A stretch of DNA of 64,000 bases from an uncultured Fluviicola sp. (GTDB taxonomy: Bacteria; Bacteroidota; Bacteroidia; Flavobacteriales; Crocinitomicaceae), in NCBI RefSeq assembly GCF_946478805.1, contig NZ_CAMLDC010000008.1, positions 1 to 64,000 on the forward strand. The letters are read 5' to 3'. Under the pieces are notes generated by a model. The model was not told the DNA's origin. It was given only the letters and a program-made list of their open reading frames with translations, and did not search any database. Below, piece by piece: positions 59,074 to 64,000 of the stretch (position 1 is its first letter; each line of letters begins with the position of its first letter). Position numbers and translations under genes: made by a program.

Positions 59074-60165
59074 ATGAAAAACACGATCAATTCTTCCTTC
59101 ACCATCATCTTTTGTGGGATTCTTGTGTTTTTTGCAAGTTGTTCGGCTGTAACTAACAAGAATGAATCAGATAAAACAACCAATGGAATTGATTTTCCGG
59201 ATAATTCCGGTTTGTATCCGATTATTCGTGACAGTTTGTACGGATATATCAATGCAAAAGGCGAGGAGATTATCAAACCACAATTTGAAAGAGCGGCTCA
59301 ATTCAGTGAAGGACTGGCTTATTTTGAAAAAGATGGTAAGTATGGATTCATCAATCCGAAAGGAGAAGTTGTGATTCAACCGATTTACACAAAAAAATCA
59401 CACGGTTGGTTGAACATAAGTATCGAACCTATGGGGGAATCGTTCTTCAAAGAGGGAGTGGCAGCCGTGAATAAGGATGGATTGTTCGGATACATCAATC
59501 AAAAAGGGGAAGAAGTAATTCCTGCGAGGTTCTCTATCGCTAACCCATTTTGTCAGGGTTTTGCACATGTTCGAGATGGTCAGAAAACATACTTTATCAA
59601 TCAAAAAGGTGAAAACCAATTCGGAAGGGATTTTGAATGGGCTATGAGTTTTAATGACAGCCTTGCACTAGTGAAGGTCGACGGAAAAACAGGTTATATT
59701 AATACAACTGGCAAAATGGTCATTCCAGCTAACTATTACACCGGAGGTATGTTTGTGGATGGTTACGCGGTGGTAAAGGAAACACGTGAAAGCAAAGTGT
59801 GGAAATTAATCGATAAAAAAGGGAAGGTCCAATTTGAGAAACCTTATAAAATGAACCGTGGCGCAGGAAACTATGTTTACTTCAGTCAGGATCTTAATGA
59901 GGGGTTATTGAATCTAAAGGGTGAGATTGTCATTCCTGCAAAATATGATATGATCATTGGTTTCATGGATAATGTTGCCATTGCAAAGGTCGATTCCAAA
60001 GAAGATTTGTTCGGATTGATCAATAAAAAAGGAGAGTGGATTATACAACCCACATACGAATCATTGTTTCCAGCTGGTGATGATATGATTATGGTAGCAA
60101 CCAAAAACAGGGAATTGGGTTACATTGACTTTTCAGGAAAGGTGATCTGGAAACCGACTAAATGA
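59074..60165 (+). CDS. WG-repeat lipoprotein C
   Basis: The protein begins with a signal and lipobox FASC (Cys at about residue 19), followed by eight or so WG-type units: SLYGYINAKGEEIIKPQFERAAQF, GKYGFINPKGEVVIQPIY, GLFGYINQKGEEVIPARFSIANPF, GKTGYINTTGKMVIPANYYTGG, LFGLINKKGEWIIQPTYESLFP. It belongs to the same kind as A and B but is lipid-anchored. It lies 13 bases after the YD lipoprotein and is probably in that transcript. Confidence 0.9.
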   Translation: MKNTINSSFTIIFCGILVFFASCSAVTNKNESDKTTNGIDFPDNSGLYPIIRDSLYGYINAKGEEIIKPQFERAAQFSEGLAYFEKDGKYGFINPKGEVVIQPIYTKKSHGWLNISIEPMGESFFKEGVAAVNKDGLFGYINQKGEEVIPARFSIANPFCQGFAHVRDGQKTYFINQKGENQFGRDFEWAMSFNDSLALVKVDGKTGYINTTGKMVIPANYYTGGMFVDGYAVVKETRESKVWKLIDKKGKVQFEKPYKMNRGAGNYVYFSQDLNEGLLNLKGEIVIPAKYDMIIGFMDNVAIAKVDSKEDLFGLINKKGEWIIQPTYESLFPAGDDMIMVATKNRELGYIDFSGKVIWKPTK

Positions 60166-60231
60166 TTAAAGGTATAAGTGATTTGTTCAAAAGCATTGAA
60201 ACAATTTATCGAAAAACCGTATCGTTGTAAT

Positions 60232-61200
60232 ATGAAAAATTCCCTGGTCATTTTATTTCTTTGTTTAACAGGAATAAGTTTTTCACAGAAAAACGAAACT
60301 TTCTATCAAACTTCAACTGGAGAATTTGTATTTAAGTTTGAGGGAGAAGACTGCATACTTTATCGAATTTCCAAGTATGATAATATGGCTTATCGGGAAA
60401 TGGAAATGCATCCTACTCACAGGGCCAAAAGCCAATTAGACAGCTTGGGAGTTCTTTTTTCAAACGGACAGTATGCTATTTCATATGATTATAAAGACTT
60501 TCGGCTATGTTCTTTAAAGAAAGGAAGAGTCAAAGACAACCGCGCTTATGTTGCGAAGAAGCTGGATGACCCTTCGAAAGTATATGAAGCTATCAATCAT
60601 AGGTATTGGTATGAGGCCAGTAAAAAAACACTCGACGAGATTAATAATGACTATCCTCTGTTTAACGGGTATTATCATCGCTATGACACGAGTAGTTGGG
60701 ATTCAATCTCCTTTCAACAAGTTGTCCCGGAAGAATTTGAACAAAGGGCAAATCACCAAATTGAAGGATTAAAAGATAGTTTGGATAATCTCAATTGCAA
60801 ATTAATTGCTTTAAATGATACGATTGAAATGTATATGGAGATTTTAACTCTTGAAGAGTTGAAACGCAATTATTTAAATCGTCCGCTTGATAGCTACGCA
60901 TATGATCAGTACCAGGATGAAATGCTGGAGTCAGTTGCTTTAAATCGTCCCGATTTGTTTTTTGAATTGGCAGAAGCTTTACCCAATGAAAAGGATGCTA
61001 TTTTTTATTCGGTCTCTTATTCCCGGGATGTGAAAAAGTCACTTAAAAGCGTCCCTGATTCTCCTATTAAAAAAGAATTCTCCAAATACAGAAGAAAGGA
61101 GAAATGGAAGTTTGGTTTAATAGTTTCTGCTGCTATTACAATCGAAACTGCAATTATCGGTGGAATAATAACCGGAATTGTTTATCTAATTGTTCGTTAA
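60232..61200 (+). CDS. Membrane protein of unknown function
   Basis: The ATG at 60232 gives MKNSLVILFLCLTGISFSQ, a signal peptide; a GTG at 60178 would place 18 residues before it. The 322-residue protein has a long, mostly helical middle (DYPLFNGYYHRYDTSSWDSIS, EGLKDSLDNLNCKLIALNDTIEMYMEILTLEELKRNYL, likely coiled coil) and one transmembrane helix at the very end (IETAIIGGIITGIVYLIVR). I recognise no family. It should sit in the envelope. Confidence 0.7.
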   Translation: MKNSLVILFLCLTGISFSQKNETFYQTSTGEFVFKFEGEDCILYRISKYDNMAYREMEMHPTHRAKSQLDSLGVLFSNGQYAISYDYKDFRLCSLKKGRVKDNRAYVAKKLDDPSKVYEAINHRYWYEASKKTLDEINNDYPLFNGYYHRYDTSSWDSISFQQVVPEEFEQRANHQIEGLKDSLDNLNCKLIALNDTIEMYMEILTLEELKRNYLNRPLDSYAYDQYQDEMLESVALNRPDLFFELAEALPNEKDAIFYSVSYSRDVKKSLKSVPDSPIKKEFSKYRRKEKWKFGLIVSAAITIETAIIGGIITGIVYLIVR

Positions 61201-61339
61201 TCCAACCGATTTCTTTAATGTTTTCCATTTTGTTTTTCCCGTACTTTTGAATAAGATTTTTTCACTTGAAATACACTAAGACCGGTCACGTTTCCTTGCT
61301 TCGTCAATTTTATAGACTAAGAAGCAGAAAAGAATACTG

Positions 61340-63076
61340 TTATTTTTGTTCGATCAGAAAGTAAAATGTACTGCCTTCTCCAAGTTTACTATCTACACCG
61401 ATTGCTCCTCCTTGTGCTTCTATGAATTCTTTACAAATCGCTAATCCAAGACCTGTTCCAGGTTTACTGATTCCGGGAACTTGAAAGTAACGGTCGAAAA
61501 TTCGGGATACATACTCCTCAGATATACCTCCACCATGGTCGGTTACCTCAAATCGGAATTGGTTTAAGTTTTGTTTCAAGGAGATAGTAATTGCCTCTCC
61601 TTTTGGTGAATAATGAATTGCATTGATCAATAAGTTAATCAGAACCCACTGGGTTTTGTCCATGTCTATGGAAATAGGAGGTAAGTTCTCTTCTGTCCGG
61701 ATAACGATTTTAATTTGGTTGTGTTCGGCTTCTTTTCGAACAGCTTCCACAGAGTGTTGAATCAATTGATAAGGATCTGAGGGTTGCATGAACAGTTTGA
61801 TATTCCCGGTTTCAATCTGGGATAAATTCAATAATTCTCCTGTAATTTTCAGTAACCGGTCATTGTCTTCACGAATACTATGAATCAATTGTCTTTGATC
61901 ACTGTTAATTGCACCGATATCTTTTTTTTCTAATAATTGAAGACTCATTTTAATGGATGAAATGGGTGTTTTTAGCTCATGAGAAATGGTTGCCATGAAG
62001 TTCGTTTTGGCAAATTCCAATTCTTTGAAAGAAGTAATATCGCGCAAGATAATGACATTTCCAATGTGTTGCTTTTCTCGTTCTCCGGTAGGAATGATGG
62101 AAATGGGGACTAATTCTTTCTCAAAATAATGTTCTTTTCCATCCACGAAAATGTTCATGAACGGATCTGCTTTTTGCACATTGTTTCCTGCAATTTCTTT
62201 CAAATCACGGAGCAGAGAACGGATCAGATCATTGGATAGTGCCAGTTCTTTAGCCGAAATACCAATGAGCCCGGATTTTGGAATGTTCAAAATGTTAATA
62301 GCTTCGTTATTGACAAACATGATTTTTCCATATTCGTCCAGTCCAATAACCGGATCATTCATATTGTTAATCAACGTTTCAATTCGCTTTTTTTCATACA
62401 ATACTTCAGCGAGTTGGGTACTGTTGTACTCATCCAGCTTTTCGGCCATTGTATTGAAGGATTTGGCCAAGTCCCCGAATTCACTGTGACTTTCGAAAGC
62501 TACTCGTTGTTTGTAGTTGCGCGAAGCAATTTGTCGGATACTCTCTGTAAGTTCCTTAATTGGTTTTGCGATGTTGCGAGGTAGCTGAACCAAGAGAATA
62601 AATGCTATTAAAAAACAGGAACTTCCTGTAATGACAATCCAAAATAGGGCATCATTGGATGAATCGTTCGCGAGTTTACTTTTTCGTTGAATGGCAGTCA
62701 TATTTAACTGCATAATTTGTAAAATATCCTGGCGGATTAATTGACGAATGGGTTCTTTATTTGTATCATGGTTATTCAGTTCTTTTACATGATCTCTTAA
62801 ACGTTGTGTTATTTCCCCTTCTCCTGATTCAGTAATGTTTTGAAACTGGAGTTCCATGTTTGCTTTAAAGCGTTTTTCGGCTGTTTGGTCATATGCTTCT
62901 TCATCCAGCGAAATCATCATTTTCCGCGAATAATTAAGACTGTTGTAATTAGCTTTTAGAATATTGTCGGTATCATTTTTCAAGGTTAAGATATATCCTC
63001 CCGACACCAATGACAATAGAATGATCAGTAAGAAAAGAAGTCCGACACCAAGTGTGAGTTTTGTTTTGATTTTCAC
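61340..63076 (-). CDS. PAS-domain sensor histidine kinase next to KdpD
   Basis: The 578-residue protein has two membrane helices (7-30 and 143-165) around a helical periplasmic loop, a HAMP region (about 167-222), a PAS domain (230-350), a HisKA domain with the phospho-acceptor H366 in FMATISHELKTPISSIK, and an ATPase domain: NLLINAIHYSPKG (N box), DHGGGISEEYVSRIFDRYF (G1/F) and GTGLGLAICKEF (G2). It starts at a GTG at 63076, 16 bases after the KdpD stop. In Bacteroidota the KdpD sensor and the kinase are often separate proteins, as here. No response regulator is seen in the window. Confidence 0.9.
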   Translation of the reverse strand: MKIKTKLTLGVGLLFLLIILLSLVSGGYILTLKNDTDNILKANYNSLNYSRKMMISLDEEAYDQTAEKRFKANMELQFQNITESGEGEITQRLRDHVKELNNHDTNKEPIRQLIRQDILQIMQLNMTAIQRKSKLANDSSNDALFWIVITGSSCFLIAFILLVQLPRNIAKPIKELTESIRQIASRNYKQRVAFESHSEFGDLAKSFNTMAEKLDEYNSTQLAEVLYEKKRIETLINNMNDPVIGLDEYGKIMFVNNEAINILNIPKSGLIGISAKELALSNDLIRSLLRDLKEIAGNNVQKADPFMNIFVDGKEHYFEKELVPISIIPTGEREKQHIGNVIILRDITSFKELEFAKTNFMATISHELKTPISSIKMSLQLLEKKDIGAINSDQRQLIHSIREDNDRLLKITGELLNLSQIETGNIKLFMQPSDPYQLIQHSVEAVRKEAEHNQIKIVIRTEENLPPISIDMDKTQWVLINLLINAIHYSPKGEAITISLKQNLNQFRFEVTDHGGGISEEYVSRIFDRYFQVPGISKPGTGLGLAICKEFIEAQGGAIGVDSKLGEGSTFYFLIEQK

Positions 63077-63092
63077 GGAAAAGAGATTTAAA

Positions 63093-64000
63093 TCAAGAGA
63101 GAATGATCAGATCGATATCGGATGCAGCTAATTTATTGAGTAATTTATTAAAAACCGAGGTTGCAAGAATTACTTTTAAAAGATTGAAATGTGGTTTGCC
63201 AATGCAAACAGTGGTAATTTTTTTTTCTTCAGCGACACGCATGATCGCATCTGTCACATTTTTTTCTTCTACCCGAATAACATCAGCTCCTAATTCGGTA
63301 GCTAATTTAAAATTATTAATGAGGTGTCTTTGCTTGTCAAGTGGAATCCGATCATTGCTTTCAGCAGGAATTTGAACATAAAGGACAAACCACTTGCTAT
63401 GGTAATAATTGGCAAGTCGGGCAGTTTTGCGAAGAACTTTTTTGGCAGTTCTTTCATTGGTACTAATGCATGCAAGCAATTTTTCATGTCGAAAGGAAAC
63501 ATCGTGTGGAATTTCCGTTTCCACTTTTCGTTCTACCTGACTAGCCACTTCTTTCAAAGCCAGTTCACGAAGTTGCAGGATGTTTTCCGGTTTGAAAAAG
63601 TTTGTCAGTGCACGCTGGATTTTATCTGCTTTGTAGATTTTTCCTTCTTTCAATCGGGTCACCAACTCATCTGAAGTCAGGTCAATATTCACGACTTCAT
63701 CAGCTAGTTGCAAGACATTGTCAGGGATTCGTTCGTTCACTTCAATACCTGTAATTTGTCTTATTTCGACATTCAGGCTTTCAATATGTTGAATATTCAC
63801 GGCGCTGATCACATTGATTCCGGCTTCCAGAATATCTAAAATATCCTGCCAGCGTTTTTTGTTCTTGCTTCCTTCAATATTGGTGTGTGCCAATTCATCA
63901 ATGATAACTACTTCCGGGCGCAGGTTAATAATTGCTTGAAGATCCATCTCTTCCAAGTCTTTTCCCTTGTAAAACAGATGTCTCCTTGGAATAACAGGTA
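63093..64000 (-). CDS. kdpD: KdpD N-terminal sensor protein (partial, runs off the window)
   Basis: The minus-strand frame continues past the window edge at 64000: VIPRRHLFYKGKDLEEMDLQAIINLRPEVVIIDELAHTN is the KdpD domain with its Walker-B-like DELAHTN. RWQDILDILEAGINVISAVNIQHIESL and GKIYKADKIQRALTNFFKPENILQLRELALKEVA follow, and a USP-like part closes the protein (FRHEKLLACISTNERTAKKVLRKTARL, FKLATELGADVIRVEEKNVTDAI). At least 302 residues are visible; the 5' end is missing. There is no kinase half. KdpD controls potassium uptake; kdpFABC, if present, lies outside. Confidence 0.92.
   Translation of the reverse strand, partial: PVIPRRHLFYKGKDLEEMDLQAIINLRPEVVIIDELAHTNIEGSKNKKRWQDILDILEAGINVISAVNIQHIESLNVEIRQITGIEVNERIPDNVLQLADEVVNIDLTSDELVTRLKEGKIYKADKIQRALTNFFKPENILQLRELALKEVASQVERKVETEIPHDVSFRHEKLLACISTNERTAKKVLRKTARLANYYHSKWFVLYVQIPAESNDRIPLDKQRHLINNFKLATELGADVIRVEEKNVTDAIMRVAEEKKITTVCIGKPHFNLLKVILATSVFNKLLNKLAASDIDLIILS

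Noticed and set aside
61242..61249. Promoter-like TACTTTTG on the plus strand
   Set aside because: No gene lies downstream on that strand, and no TTG stands at the right distance.
1..64000. CRISPR arrays, tRNA, rRNA or transposase genes
   Set aside because: Looked for regular spacer-repeat arrays, cloverleaf-like sequences and DDE or tyrosine recombinase genes; none seen.

Overview
The window looks like chromosomal DNA of a Bacteroidota bacterium, most likely a flavobacterium of the Fluviicola/Crocinitomicaceae kind. Evidence seen directly: an AT-rich base composition, promoters of the Bacteroidota type (TAnnTTTG, sometimes with TTG about 20 bp upstream), almost no strong Shine-Dalgarno sites, many lipoproteins with short lipoboxes, two proteins ending in a Por/type IX secretion sorting domain (27319-28218 and 50660-52018), WG-repeat proteins, a DUF4199 protein, and a KdpD sensor split from its histidine kinase. 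The genus is inference.

Layout. 1-27.2 kb is a dense, almost entirely plus-strand run of small single-domain genes: an ArsR/SRPBCC pair under a palindromic operator, a rifampin ADP-ribosyltransferase (arr), VOC, AHSA1, GNAT, DinB, DUF1801, TfoX/YjbR-like, OsmC and methyltransferase genes. The run is broken by a few regulator modules: SDR+AraC, a GlxA-type regulator back to back with a DinB/AHSA1 pair, and a LysR gene divergent from mdaB plus a frameshifted quinol-monooxygenase gene. 27.3-35.7 kb holds a sorting-domain protein, a TPR protein, a YciI-ECF42 sigma factor operon with a nonsense-interrupted membrane gene, and a thioredoxin-reductase-like flavoprotein. 35.8-43.2 kb has PepSY and DUF4199 membrane proteins, a membrane-anchored LuxR regulator, a class A beta-lactamase, a WYL regulator, and an Xre regulator facing a small orphan gene with matching repeats in between. 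43.3-52.0 kb carries a GH92 mannosidase, a bestrophin, a pyruvate-kinase-like protein without the C domain, a DUF1905/YdeI protein and a PQQ-type sugar dehydrogenase. 52.1-61.2 kb has a TetR-controlled membrane/rhodanese operon with two matching operators, three WG-repeat proteins, a CPBP protease and several lipoproteins. 61.3-64 kb, on the minus strand, is a PAS histidine kinase following the KdpD sensor, which runs off the window.

Functionally this is accessory and stress-response territory: drug modification (Arr, beta-lactamase, several GNATs), redox and electrophile handling (OsmC, MdaB, VOC, thioredoxin-reductase-like), and envelope functions (L,D-transpeptidase, SIMPL, WG-repeat and lipoproteins), mostly as one- or two-gene units with local regulators. 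I found no CRISPR array, no transposase, no rRNA and no tRNA. Three decayed genes (a DUF1801 remnant, a one-base frameshift and an in-frame amber stop) show that the region is turning over. I did not find a clearly new multi-gene system. The best candidates for a second look are the Xre/orphan pair with its shared operators, the TetR operon, and the truncated pyruvate-kinase-like gene.
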